NCBI RefSeq assembly: GCF_001431485.1
Contig: NZ_LDJM01000004.1
Span: 1-64,000 of the forward strand
Length of the DNA stretch: 64,000 nucleotides
DNA from: Stenotrophomonas ginsengisoli
Lineage (GTDB): Bacteria > Pseudomonadota > Gammaproteobacteria > Xanthomonadales > Xanthomonadaceae
Direction of reading: 5' to 3'
Part shown: in pieces, positions 34,758-44,029 of the stretch
Numbering within the stretch: position 1 is the stretch's first letter
Layout of the letters: each line of letters opens with the position of its first letter
Made by a program: the position numbers and the translations under genes
The notes under the pieces: model-generated
Told to the model about the DNA's origin: nothing
What the model saw: the letters and a program-made list of their open reading frames with translations, nothing else
The model's database searches: none

Positions 34758-37196
34758 TTACCAGGTGTAGGCGATACGCCCGTAGACATAGGCACCGTTG
34801 AAGCCGTATGGCGAGTAATTGCTGTACGGGAACATACCGAAGGTGGAGTTGGCGAACAGGCTGCGGTCCGGGTACTGGTCCAGCACGTTGTCGGCACCGA
34901 CGGTGAGCTTCCACTGCTGGCTGGGGCGGTAGCTGGCCGAGACGTCCAGCACCCAGTTCGCATCGAAGTTCTGGTCGTTGGCCGCGCCGCTGCTGGGGCG
35001 GTTGGTGAAGCTGCCGTAGCGGGTCGCGGTCAGGCCCAGGTCCCACTTCTGCCCTTTCCAGGTGCCGTTGAGGATGGCCTTGTTGTGCGGGTAGCCCTCC
35101 TCGATGCGGCCGATTTCGTCGCGGGCGATGCGCGAGGGCGACAGCGCGCTGAAGGCCGACCAGGCGGCCGGATCGGCGGCGATGTGGGTGATCTCGGTCT
35201 TGCTGTAGCCATAGCTGGCAGTCAGCTCCAGAGCGCTGGCGGCCAGCGGCTGGGTATAGCTGGCCACCACGTCCACGCCGCGGGTGCGGGTGTCGATGGC
35301 ATTGGTGAAGTAGTTGAACGAGGTCACCCCGTTGATGCCCAGTCCGGCCAGCAGGTCCTGGGCGGCACGCGCGGCGGCCAGGCGCGCCGGCACGCCGGCA
35401 TTGGCGCTGGCGCTCGGGTCGATATTCAGCGGCGAGGACAGCACGATGCGGTCATCGATCTCGATCTGGTAGGCATCCACGGTCAGGTACAGGTTCTGGG
35501 TCGGCTGCAGCACCAGGCCCAGGCTGTAGGAGGTGGATTCCTCCTGCTTGAGCGGCTCGGCACCCAGTGCCAACGCCGCGGCGCTGGTGGCCGGGAAGGT
35601 GCCGCGCTGGGTGAACACGCCGCTGCTGTCCACCGAGCTGGTGATCACCTGATAGTTCTGCTGGGACAGCGAGGGAGCACGGAAGCCGGTGGAGGCGGTG
35701 GCACGCAGGGCCACCGCATCGGTGAAGGCATAGCGGGCCGACAGCTTGCCGGAGACCGCATCGCCGAAGTCCGAATAATCCTCGTAGCGGGCGGTCAGGC
35801 CGGCGGAGAACTTCTCGCTCAGGTCCGCTTCCAGCCCGGCATACAGGGCGTAGCTGTCGCGGTCGGCATGCACGGCATTTTCGGCGGTGAAACCACCAAA
35901 GCCCTGGGCACCACCACCGATGTAGGAATCCAGCGCGCCGGGCGACTGGTTCCACTTCTCCTGGCGGTATTCAGCGCCGAAGGACAGCGCAGCCGGGTAG
36001 GCCAGGCCCAGTTCCAGGGACTGGGTGAAATCGGCATTGAGCACGTTCTGGGTGTATTCCAGCGCCCCGTCGTGGAAGCGGGTCGGGCTGGCCGCCCCGA
36101 GTGAATAGTTGACGCTGTTGTCGGTGTGGAAATCGATCTTGTTGTAGCCGTAGTTGTAGCTGACATCCCAGGCCAGGCCGCCGGCGGTGCTGCCCTTGAG
36201 CCCGGCCAGCAGCGAACGGTCGCGCGAATCCTGCTGGATCTGCGGCACGAAACCGTCCGGGTAGAACAGCGCGGTCAGCGGGTTGTGGTTGCGCGAGCGG
36301 TAGAAGGCGAAGGAGGTGATGTCGCGGTTGCTGGCCATGGCCGTGGCATACGCGCTGACGCTATCGGTGATGTTGAAGCGGCCGTTGGCCGAGACGGCGT
36401 TGGCCTGCACCTGCGGGTCGCCGATGATGAAGGTCTTCTGGCCGATGTCCGGATAGTTGCCGGTATTGGGGGCACTGCCCTGGTAGGGGCCGGCGCGGTT
36501 GCTGTAGTCCTGGTCGGTGATCTGCGCGGCCACATGCACGGCGCCACGGCCGTCGGCAAAGCCCACCCCGGCATCGCCGGAGAGCTGGTACTTGTTGCCG
36601 TCGCCGGCCGAATACTGGCCCGCATCCACGGCCAGGCTGCCGCCGCTGGCGGCCCCCTTGAGCACGATGTTGACCACCCCGGCGATGGCGTCCGAGCCGT
36701 ACTGGGCCGACGCGCCGTCACGCAGCACTTCCACCCGCTCGATGGCGGCAATCGGGATGGCATTGAGGTCGGTGGCCGAGGAGCCGCGGCCGATGCTGCC
36801 GTTGACATTGAGCTGGGCCGAGCTGTGGCGGCGCTTGCCGTTGACCAGGATCAGCACCTGGTCCGGTGACAGGCCGCGCAGCTGGGCCGGGCGGATGCCG
36901 CTGGTGCCATCGGTCAGGGCCGGGCGCGGAAAGTTCAGCGAGGGCAGGGCGCGGGCCAGGGCGGTGGCCAGCTCGCCGGTGCCGGTGGCGGTGAGCGCCT
37001 CCGGGGTGATGATGTCGATGGGCGACTGCGACTGTGCCACGGTGCGTTCGGCAACCCGGGTGCCGGTGACGATCAGGGTGTCCAGGGTGCGCGCGCTGGC
37101 CCCAGCGGCCGGGGTGTCCTGGGCCTGGGCGGTGATGGCCGGACCGGCCAGGGCCAGTGCGATGGCGGCGCAAAGCGTATGGGTCTTGCGGTTCAT
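34758..37196 (-). CDS. TonB-dependent outer membrane receptor (plug/barrel)
   Basis: 812-aa receptor. A signal peptide ends near AITAQAQ, a TonB-box-like LDTLIVTGTR follows, then the plug domain (QLRGLSPDQVLILVNGKRRH, GASAQYGSDAIAGVVNIVLK) and a barrel ending YVYGRIAYTW. The plug sequence VLVNGKRRHSSAQLN belongs to the large Xanthomonas/Caulobacter-type receptor expansion, often for carbohydrate or other nutrient uptake; the ligand cannot be read from sequence. No Fur box was found in its 244-nt upstream region, unlike the receptor at 16.7 kb. Confidence 0.9.
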   Translation of the reverse strand: MNRKTHTLCAAIALALAGPAITAQAQDTPAAGASARTLDTLIVTGTRVAERTVAQSQSPIDIITPEALTATGTGELATALARALPSLNFPRPALTDGTSGIRPAQLRGLSPDQVLILVNGKRRHSSAQLNVNGSIGRGSSATDLNAIPIAAIERVEVLRDGASAQYGSDAIAGVVNIVLKGAASGGSLAVDAGQYSAGDGNKYQLSGDAGVGFADGRGAVHVAAQITDQDYSNRAGPYQGSAPNTGNYPDIGQKTFIIGDPQVQANAVSANGRFNITDSVSAYATAMASNRDITSFAFYRSRNHNPLTALFYPDGFVPQIQQDSRDRSLLAGLKGSTAGGLAWDVSYNYGYNKIDFHTDNSVNYSLGAASPTRFHDGALEYTQNVLNADFTQSLELGLAYPAALSFGAEYRQEKWNQSPGALDSYIGGGAQGFGGFTAENAVHADRDSYALYAGLEADLSEKFSAGLTARYEDYSDFGDAVSGKLSARYAFTDAVALRATASTGFRAPSLSQQNYQVITSSVDSSGVFTQRGTFPATSAAALALGAEPLKQEESTSYSLGLVLQPTQNLYLTVDAYQIEIDDRIVLSSPLNIDPSASANAGVPARLAAARAAQDLLAGLGINGVTSFNYFTNAIDTRTRGVDVVASYTQPLAASALELTASYGYSKTEITHIAADPAAWSAFSALSPSRIARDEIGRIEEGYPHNKAILNGTWKGQKWDLGLTATRYGSFTNRPSSGAANDQNFDANWVLDVSASYRPSQQWKLTVGADNVLDQYPDRSLFANSTFGMFPYSNYSPYGFNGAYVYGRIAYTW

Positions 37197-37440
37197 GCAG
37201 ATACGGCTCCGTTTTCGGGGAGGACACGCAACAGCCGGACCACGGCCAGAAGCACCGCCGGACGGCCGCGCGCACTACAGCAATCAGGGAAAAACCGGCG
37301 GATGTCAAAAATGCTGCCGCCGGCAACCAATCCGGCCAGCAGCCGGGGCGCGGCGTCCAGTATTGGTTAACGGTAGAATCACGTCGCAGGAATGCGGCTC
37401 ATCTGCTCATTCCGTTTCGTTCTTTGGAAACCACCCTCCC

Positions 37441-39342
37441 ATGATTTCCCTGCGTAATTTCGCCCTTCGCCGCGGTGAGCGGCTGTTGCTGTCCAATGTG
37501 GACCTCTCACTGCATGCCGGCTACCGCGTCGGCGTGGTCGGCCGCAACGGCGCCGGCAAGTCCAGCCTGTTTGCCGCCGTGCGCGGCGAGCTGGAGGCGG
37601 ACAAGGGCGATGTCTCGCTGCCCGGCAAGATCCGCATTGCCGATGTGGCCCAGGAAACCCCGGCCCTGCCGGACCGCGCCATTGACTTTGTCCTCGGCGG
37701 CGATGACGTGGTGGCGGCCGTGTTGAAGGAAGAGGCCGAGGCCAACGCCCGCGAAGACTGGGAGGCCGTGGCCAATGCCCACCAGAAGATGGCCGAACTG
37801 GGCGCCTATGACGCCGAGGCACGTGCCGGCAAGTTGCTGCACGGCCTGGGTTTTCCGGCCGACACCCATGACCGCCCGGTGGCGGCGTTCTCCGGTGGCT
37901 GGCGCGCGCGCCTGAACCTGGCCCGCGCGCTGATGATGCCCTCGGACCTGTTGCTGCTGGACGAACCGACCAACCACCTGGATCTGGACGCGGTGTACTG
38001 GCTGGAGCAGTGGCTGCTCAAGTACCCGGGCACCCTGCTGCTGATCTCCCATGACCGTGAATTTCTGGACGTGGTGGCCACCCACACCCTGCACCTGCAC
38101 GGCGGCACCGCCAAGCTGTATCCGGGTGGCTATACCGATTTCGAACGTCAGCGTTCCGAGCACCTGCGCCAGCAGCAGATTGCCCACGAGAAGGAACAGG
38201 CCGAGCGCGCCCACCTGCAGAGCTTCATCGACCGCTTCAAGGCCCAGGCCTCCAAGGCCACCCAGGCCCAGAGCCGGATCAAGCGCCTGGCCAAGATGAC
38301 CGGCACCGAAGCAGTGCGCGCCGAGCGCGAGTTCCGCATCGAGTTCTCCGAGCCGGCCAAACTGCCGTTCTCGCTGATCCGCCTGAACCATGTCGATGCC
38401 GGTTACGGCGCCGATGCGGTGATCCTGAAGGAAGTGGGCTTCGGCCTGGAGGCCGGCCAGCGCGTCGGCCTGCTCGGGCCCAACGGCGCCGGCAAGACCA
38501 CCCTGGTCAAGACCATCGTCGGCGAGCTGGCCCCGCTCACCGGTGAGCGCAGTGCCCACCCGGACCTGCGCATCGGCTACTTTGCCCAGCACACGGTGGA
38601 GTCGTTGCGCGAGGGCGCCACTCCGATGGACCATTTCCGTGACATCGATCCGGACGGGGTGAACCAGAACTTCCGCGATTTCCTGGGCAAGTGGAACTTC
38701 GCCGGCGACCGTGCCTTCGAGCCGGTGGATGGTTTTTCCGGTGGCGAGCGCGCGCGCCTGGCCCTGGCCCTGATTGCCTGGCAGAAGCCCAACGTGCTGC
38801 TGCTGGACGAACCGACCAACCACCTGGACCTGGAAATGCGCGAGGCCCTGGCCGAAGCGCTGAGCATCTTTGAAGGTGCGATCGTGATGGTGTCCCATGA
38901 CCGCCATCTGATCGGTCTGGTCTGTGACACCTTCTGGCGTGTGGCCGATGGCGTGGTCGAGCCGTTTGCCGGTGACCTGGACGAATACGCGGCCTGGTTG
39001 CGTACCCGTGCTTCGGCCCAGGGTTCGCGGGCCAAGGCCGAGCGTGATGCCAAGGCCGAAGCCGATGCCAACCGGGCCAAGGCCCCGTCTCCGGCGCCAG
39101 CCCCGCCGCCGCCGGTGCTCAAGAGCGGCAGCCGCAAGCCGGCCAACCCGGTCAAGCTGGCGGCAGCGGAAAAGAAGGTGGCCGAACTGGAAACCCAGCT
39201 GGCCGAGCTGGACGCATCCATGGCCGACCCGGCCGTGTTTGCCGATGCGGCCAAGCTGGCCAGCCTGAGCCAGCAGCGCGAGAACATGGCCCAGAAGCTG
39301 GAACAGGCCGAGGCCGACTGGCTGGCGATGATTGACGGCTGA
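37441..39342 (+). CDS. yheS: ABC-F family ATPase YheS
   Basis: Soluble 633-aa ABC-F protein with two ATPase cassettes. Walker A motifs are GRNGAGKSS and GPNGAGKTT, signatures FSGGWRARL and FSGGERARL, and Walker B/H-loop LLLDEPTNHLDL in both. Between them lies the P-site tRNA-interacting linker (about 240-320), and at the C-terminus a charged Lys/Ala/Pro-rich region plus coiled coil. ABC-F proteins act on the ribosomal E site during difficult translation; YheS is the closest E. coli type. The start at 37441 gives MISLRNFALRRGERLLL. It is divergent from the receptor gene. Confidence 0.93.
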   Translation: MISLRNFALRRGERLLLSNVDLSLHAGYRVGVVGRNGAGKSSLFAAVRGELEADKGDVSLPGKIRIADVAQETPALPDRAIDFVLGGDDVVAAVLKEEAEANAREDWEAVANAHQKMAELGAYDAEARAGKLLHGLGFPADTHDRPVAAFSGGWRARLNLARALMMPSDLLLLDEPTNHLDLDAVYWLEQWLLKYPGTLLLISHDREFLDVVATHTLHLHGGTAKLYPGGYTDFERQRSEHLRQQQIAHEKEQAERAHLQSFIDRFKAQASKATQAQSRIKRLAKMTGTEAVRAEREFRIEFSEPAKLPFSLIRLNHVDAGYGADAVILKEVGFGLEAGQRVGLLGPNGAGKTTLVKTIVGELAPLTGERSAHPDLRIGYFAQHTVESLREGATPMDHFRDIDPDGVNQNFRDFLGKWNFAGDRAFEPVDGFSGGERARLALALIAWQKPNVLLLDEPTNHLDLEMREALAEALSIFEGAIVMVSHDRHLIGLVCDTFWRVADGVVEPFAGDLDEYAAWLRTRASAQGSRAKAERDAKAEADANRAKAPSPAPAPPPPVLKSGSRKPANPVKLAAAEKKVAELETQLAELDASMADPAVFADAAKLASLSQQRENMAQKLEQAEADWLAMIDG

Positions 39343-39435
39343 GGCTGCACGCGGCAGTCCAGGCCGGCATGCGCAGGCATGCCGGTCCGGGCCCGGATGG
39401 ACATATCAAGGGCGATGCCCACAGGGGGAGGGCAG

Positions 39436-42207
39436 GTGGAGCAGGACAACTGGCAACAGGTCAGGCAGCTGTTTGACCTCGTGTGTGACCTGCCTGCCGA
39501 GCACTGGGAGGCGCGCCTGAACCACCTGAGCAACGATGCCCAGGTGATCGCCCAGACCCTGCGCCTGTTGCAGGCGCAGACCCTGGAGCTGGGCGCGGTG
39601 CGCGAGCAGATCGGGCGTCTGATCAGCCAGGTGGACCAGGCCGAGCTGGGCCCGGGCGACCGGATCGGCCCCTGGCAGTTGCAGCAGTGCCTTGCCCGCG
39701 GCGGCATGGGCATGGTGTTCCTGGCGCAGCGTGCCGATGGCATGTACCAACAGCAGGTGGCGATCAAGCTGCTGCCGGGCATGTGCGATGAGCGGGCGGC
39801 GGCTGGACTGGTGGCGGAACGGCGCATCCTGGCCTCGTTGCAGCATCCGCAGATTGCCCGCCTGTATGACGGTGGCACCACCCCGGCCGGGCAACCGTAT
39901 CTGGTGATGGAATACATCCAGGGCCAGCCGCTTGACCAATGGTGCGAGGATCGTCGATTGGGCCTGGATCAGCGTCTGCAGCTGATGTTGGTGATCTGCC
40001 AGGCCGTACAGGAAGCGCACGCCCGCCTGGTCCTGCATTGCGATATCAAGCCGGCCAACATCCTGATCCGGGAGGACGGACAGCCGGTATTGCTGGATTT
40101 CGGCGTGGCCCATTTGCTGGAAGGTGCCGGCAGTGCTGAGCGTATGGCCTGCTGCACCCCGGCCTATGCCGCACCGGAATTGCTGCAGGGACAACACCTG
40201 GCCGACACGCGCAGCGATGTGTTCTCGCTGGGGGTGCTGCTGGGAGAATTGTTGAGCGGTGTGGCCAGCGGGCGAGGGCTGGACAGTTGGGCGAGCGATG
40301 TACCGGCACCCAGCCAGCAGGCGGCGGCCAGCTGCCGCTGGCGCGCGCAGCTGCGCGGCGACCTGGATGCCATCGTGGCCCGTGCCTGTGCCCTGGAGCC
40401 GGATCAGCGCTATCCCTCGGTAGCCGCACTGGGACGTGACCTGGAGGCATGGCGGCAGCGCCGCCCGGTCAGTGCCCGTGGCGGCGGCATGTTCTATCGC
40501 GGCCAGCGCTGGTTGCAGCGCAACTGGAAGTGGTGGCTGCTGCTGCTCGGCCTGGTGGCCCTGGTGGCCGGCTTTGTCTGGCAGCTGGAGCAGCAGCGGC
40601 AGCGGGCGCAGCAGCAGGCGCGTATCGCTGAAGAGGTGTCCCGCTTCCTGGTCGATGCGTTTGATGCGGCCAACCCGCGCAAGGGCAGCCTGCCCAGTTA
40701 CGGGCAGATCACCGCCAGACAGGTCCTCGATGCCAGTGCCCAGCGTATGCAACAGCAGACATGGACAGACGTGGCAGTAAAGGCGCGCCTGCAGGCCACT
40801 CTGGCACAGGCCTACCAGAATATCGGCCTGGGCAGCCAGGCAGCTGAGCTCTATGAGCAGGCAGTGCCGGTCCTGCTCGAGCACGATGATGGGCGCAACA
40901 CCGAGGCCCTGGTTCCGGTACTCAACGAGTACGCCACCCTGCTGGCCAACAAGCAACAGGGAGAACGGGCAGAAGGGCTGGCCCGGCAGGCACTGGCGCT
41001 GTTGGGCAGCGAGCAGCTTCTGCTCAGGGCCCGCAGTTACAACTCGCTGGGTCTGGCTTTGTCTGCGCAACGCCGGTTTGATGCCTCTTCGCAGGCATTC
41101 GCTACTGCCATGGCCTTGCATCAGCGCAATGGCAGCGGCGTGCTGAGCATTGCGATGATCCTGCAGAACACGGCATTGATGGAGCTGGAGCGAGGTGATT
41201 ACGCCCGCGCGGCATCGCTGCTGCAGCAGGCTGGGGCGTTGCGCCTGCCTCTGGGCAAGCAGACTTCGGAGTGGTGGGGCGGGCAGTACCTGTTGTTGAG
41301 GGCAATGGCAGCGCAAGGGCGCTATGACGATGCATTGGCCATTGCTCAAGAGCTGGATGTGTTGCTTGAGCCGCTGTACGGGCCACACAGTGACCGACGT
41401 GCCGAGCTGGACAATGAGTTGGCCGGCATCCTGCAGGACAGTGGGCGTTATGGCCCGGCAGCCGAGCGTTATGCCCGGGTCCTGGCCCATTACACCCGCA
41501 TGGGGGACGGGCAAAGCATGGATGTTGCGCGCACGCTCAACAACATGGCGACACTGCAACAGGCGCAGGGTGATTGGAACCAGGCCATCTCCCTGTATCG
41601 ACAGTCGTTGCAGTTGCGTCGTGCGCTACTGGGTCCCCAGGTCCCACAGGTATGGCAGGTGGAGACCAACCTGGCGCGGCTTCTGCTTGCCCGCGGGGAT
41701 CGGCAAGAGGCGGCATCACTGTTGGAAAATGCCGCTTCCGGCTGGCGTCAGCGTGTGCCTGCTGATCACCCGCAGCGCCTGCTTACAGCACTGGCGCAGG
41801 CGCAGCATGCCCTGGCCACAGGAAACATGTCGGCAGCAACGGCCTACATCGGACAGGTCGCTGGGCAGCTCCCGGTTGATGATCTACGGGTGGAACGGCG
41901 TTATCTGGAGACGGTGGCAAGACAACAGCAGTTGATGGGCGATTGGTCGGCAGCGGTGGGCACGCAAACCAAGCTGTTGGATTTGTACACGGCACAGAAT
42001 GGCGCCGATTCGGTGCAGGCCGCAGAACAGCAGGTGGCATTGGCCTTGATTCATGCGCGTTCCGGTCAGTGTGCCCTTGCCCGGTCGTTGGCCCGGGAGG
42101 CGATGCCCCACCTGCAGCAACACCATGCGGCGAGCCGAATACTGCAGCAGGCCAGACATCTGGCCGGCAACGGTTCGTCAGGCTGTGCAGGCGCCTTGCT
42201 TGAATGA
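39436..42207 (+). CDS. Membrane Ser/Thr protein kinase with periplasmic TPR-like domain
   Basis: 923-aa bacterial Hanks-type kinase. The cytoplasmic kinase domain has a Gly-rich loop ARGGMGMVFLA, ATP Lys in VAIKLL, catalytic HCDIKPANIL, DFG and the activation-loop end CCTPAYAAPE. One membrane helix (WWLLLLGLVALVAGFVWQL) follows, then about 500 residues of helical TPR-like repeats in the periplasm. The start is GTG 39436, supported by GGGGGAGGG directly upstream; Met codons 39397 and 39415 are alternatives. Such kinases are often encoded with ECF43-type sigma factors; one lies 17 kb away at 59.9 kb. Confidence 0.87.
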   Translation: MEQDNWQQVRQLFDLVCDLPAEHWEARLNHLSNDAQVIAQTLRLLQAQTLELGAVREQIGRLISQVDQAELGPGDRIGPWQLQQCLARGGMGMVFLAQRADGMYQQQVAIKLLPGMCDERAAAGLVAERRILASLQHPQIARLYDGGTTPAGQPYLVMEYIQGQPLDQWCEDRRLGLDQRLQLMLVICQAVQEAHARLVLHCDIKPANILIREDGQPVLLDFGVAHLLEGAGSAERMACCTPAYAAPELLQGQHLADTRSDVFSLGVLLGELLSGVASGRGLDSWASDVPAPSQQAAASCRWRAQLRGDLDAIVARACALEPDQRYPSVAALGRDLEAWRQRRPVSARGGGMFYRGQRWLQRNWKWWLLLLGLVALVAGFVWQLEQQRQRAQQQARIAEEVSRFLVDAFDAANPRKGSLPSYGQITARQVLDASAQRMQQQTWTDVAVKARLQATLAQAYQNIGLGSQAAELYEQAVPVLLEHDDGRNTEALVPVLNEYATLLANKQQGERAEGLARQALALLGSEQLLLRARSYNSLGLALSAQRRFDASSQAFATAMALHQRNGSGVLSIAMILQNTALMELERGDYARAASLLQQAGALRLPLGKQTSEWWGGQYLLLRAMAAQGRYDDALAIAQELDVLLEPLYGPHSDRRAELDNELAGILQDSGRYGPAAERYARVLAHYTRMGDGQSMDVARTLNNMATLQQAQGDWNQAISLYRQSLQLRRALLGPQVPQVWQVETNLARLLLARGDRQEAASLLENAASGWRQRVPADHPQRLLTALAQAQHALATGNMSAATAYIGQVAGQLPVDDLRVERRYLETVARQQQLMGDWSAAVGTQTKLLDLYTAQNGADSVQAAEQQVALALIHARSGQCALARSLAREAMPHLQQHHAASRILQQARHLAGNGSSGCAGALLE

Positions 42208-42234
42208 GTGCCTTGCACAAGGCACAGTTCAAGC

Positions 42235-42900
42235 ATGAACAAAAACCTGCTGACCCTGGCCAGTGCTGCATTGGCCCTCTCGCTGGCGGCCTGTGCCGAC
42301 AATACGTCTGCCCCGGCCACAGGCACTGCTGCCCCGGCTGCTGCCGGCGCTGCGTCCCGGGCTGCCGCCCCGGCTGATGCCTTCCTGGCCGCACTGGCCT
42401 CGGAGTGTGGCAAGGCCTTTGCCGGCCGCATCGTGGCCAACGAACCGGCCACCGGCCAGCCCGATGCCTTCGAAGGCAAGGCGCTGATCATGCATGTGCG
42501 CGGCTGTGACAAGCCGGCCGAGGAGCTGCGCGTGCCGTTCCACGTCGGTGATGACCACTCCCGGACCTGGGTGATCACCCGTACCGATGGCGGCCTGCGC
42601 TTGAAGCACGACCACCGCCATTCCGATGGCAGCGAGGATGTGCAGACCATGTATGGCGGCGACAGCGTGGCTGCCGGTACGGCCATTCGCCAGGAGTTTC
42701 CGGTGGATGCCTACAGCATCGAGCTGTTCGAGCGCGAAGGCCTGCAGCAGTCCACCAGCAATAGCTGGGCGATGGAGATCGAGCCGGGCAAGCGCTTCCT
42801 CTATGAACTGTCACGTCCCAGCGGCCGTCTGTTCCAGGTCGAGTTCGACCTGAGCCAGCCGGTGGCGCTGCCGCCGGCACCCTGGGGCGCGCAGGACTGA
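42235..42900 (+). CDS. Hypothetical lipoprotein
   Basis: 221-aa lipoprotein with lipobox LSLAAC (C20) and an Ala/Pro/Thr linker. The globular domain contains ECGKAFAGRIVANEP, VPFHVGDDHSRTWV and LKHDHRHSDGSEDVQTMYGG. I do not recognise a characterised family, though similar lipoproteins occur widely in Xanthomonadaceae. It starts 27 nt after the kinase gene stop, so it may share its transcript. The His/Asp-rich middle could bind metal, which is speculative. It ends before a perfect 12-bp hairpin. Confidence 0.75.
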   Translation: MNKNLLTLASAALALSLAACADNTSAPATGTAAPAAAGAASRAAAPADAFLAALASECGKAFAGRIVANEPATGQPDAFEGKALIMHVRGCDKPAEELRVPFHVGDDHSRTWVITRTDGGLRLKHDHRHSDGSEDVQTMYGGDSVAAGTAIRQEFPVDAYSIELFEREGLQQSTSNSWAMEIEPGKRFLYELSRPSGRLFQVEFDLSQPVALPPAPWGAQD

Positions 42901-42932
42901 AGTCCTCTGCCGGGGCAACTGCCGGCCAGAAC

Positions 42933-42960
42933 GACAAGGGCGCCAGATGGCGCCCTTGTC
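42933..42960. terminator. Perfect 12-bp hairpin between convergent genes
   Basis: GACAAGGGCGCC / GGCGCCCTTGTC with loop AGAT sits between the lipoprotein gene and the convergent DUF3011 gene. The stem is very stable but lacks a T-tract on either side, so it is a probable rather than certain terminator. Confidence 0.6.
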
Positions 42961-42980
42961 ATGTGTGCGGCGGGGTTGTT

Positions 42981-43721
42981 TCAGCGGCTGGCAAAGCGGG
43001 CGCGGCAGCCCTGGCTGACCCAGACCGCATTGCCGTTGTAGCCCCAGTTGCGGTTTTCCACGCAGCGGGTACGCGAGAGCTGTTCCACCAGTACCGGGCG
43101 CCCGGCGCGACGTTCCCAGTCGCAGGTGCGGGTGCGGTTGTCGTCACTGGAGCAGGTCACGCTGTAGTTGTTGCTGTTGTTCCAGCCATTGCCCGGGCGG
43201 TTGCCGCCACGGCCGGCAGTGAATTCGGCCCGGCAGCCCTTGTCCACCCAGATCGCACCGTTGCGGCTGCCCCAGCTCTGGCCCTCGATGCACTGGCTGC
43301 GCGAGAGCTGGCGGGTCAGGGTGACGTTGCGCCAACCGGTCTGGCAGTAGTTGCGGCGGTTGTCCTTGCTTTCGCAGCGCACCACATCGGCCTGGTTCTG
43401 CCAGTTGTTGCCCTGGCCGGGGCGGTTGCCCTGGCCACGGCCGGCGGCGGCGAATTCGGCGCGGCAGCCATTGCTGACCCAGATGCTGCCATTGCGGCTG
43501 CCCCAGTTCTGCCCTTCCACACAGGTGGTGCGCGAGAGCTGGCGCACCAGCTGGGCGTCGCGCCAGCCGGTCTGGCACTGGCGCTGGCGGTTGTCGGTGC
43601 TTTCGCAGCGGATGGTCTGTTCCTGCCAGCCGGCCGCGGCCGGTTGGGCCTGTGCCGGGGCGCCGAGCATGAGCAGGGCCGGCAGGGCGGACAGGGGCAG
43701 GGCGGTCAGCAGTCGGAACAT
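42981..43721 (-). CDS. Secreted DUF3011 protein with three repeats
   Basis: 246-aa exported protein. A signal peptide ends near GAPAQA, followed by three tandem copies of a ~60-residue Cys-containing module: IRCESTDNRQRQCQTGW.., VRCESKDNRRNYCQTGW.. and VTCSSDDNRTRTCDWE.., each with LSRTxC, a WG motif and WVxxGCRAxF. Gly/Asn/Gln-rich linkers separate them. This matches DUF3011, common in Xanthomonadaceae and of unknown function; four conserved Cys per repeat suggest two disulfides each. ATG 43721 is preferred over GTG 43730 because AGGTGA lies 5 nt upstream of it. Confidence 0.85.
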   Translation of the reverse strand: MFRLLTALPLSALPALLMLGAPAQAQPAAAGWQEQTIRCESTDNRQRQCQTGWRDAQLVRQLSRTTCVEGQNWGSRNGSIWVSNGCRAEFAAAGRGQGNRPGQGNNWQNQADVVRCESKDNRRNYCQTGWRNVTLTRQLSRSQCIEGQSWGSRNGAIWVDKGCRAEFTAGRGGNRPGNGWNNSNNYSVTCSSDDNRTRTCDWERRAGRPVLVEQLSRTRCVENRNWGYNGNAVWVSQGCRARFASR

Positions 43722-44029
43722 GGCGGTCACCTATTCAGTTTCTACGGGTGGACTATAGGCAAAGCGTGACTTAAGCGCGAATGACTGGATTCACGCATTG
43801 CTGGTGGGTTGCCCCCGCGGCATCGGCGGTGACGACCTTGCCGAGTGTGGCCGATGCGTTGTGGTGGCCGCGCAATTGTGCGCGGCACCTGCCGCTACCG
43901 GTGCTGGCGGATGCTGGCAGACGGGGCTGTGGCCGGTGCCGGCAGCGCGGTATTTGCTCCGCCTGCGGTGCAGGCTCAAAATAGGATGTTTCCGGCCCGC
44001 TCCTTGGCCGGCCCCCAGTGGAGTCATTC
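43722..44029. other. Divergent intergenic region between the DUF3011 gene and aspS
   Basis: 308 nt without a convincing gene. Open frames here have skewed Cys/Arg/Trp composition typical of GC-rich noncoding sequence. It should contain the aspS promoter. A GGAG Shine-Dalgarno-like sequence sits about 6 nt before the aspS ATG. Confidence 0.5.
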
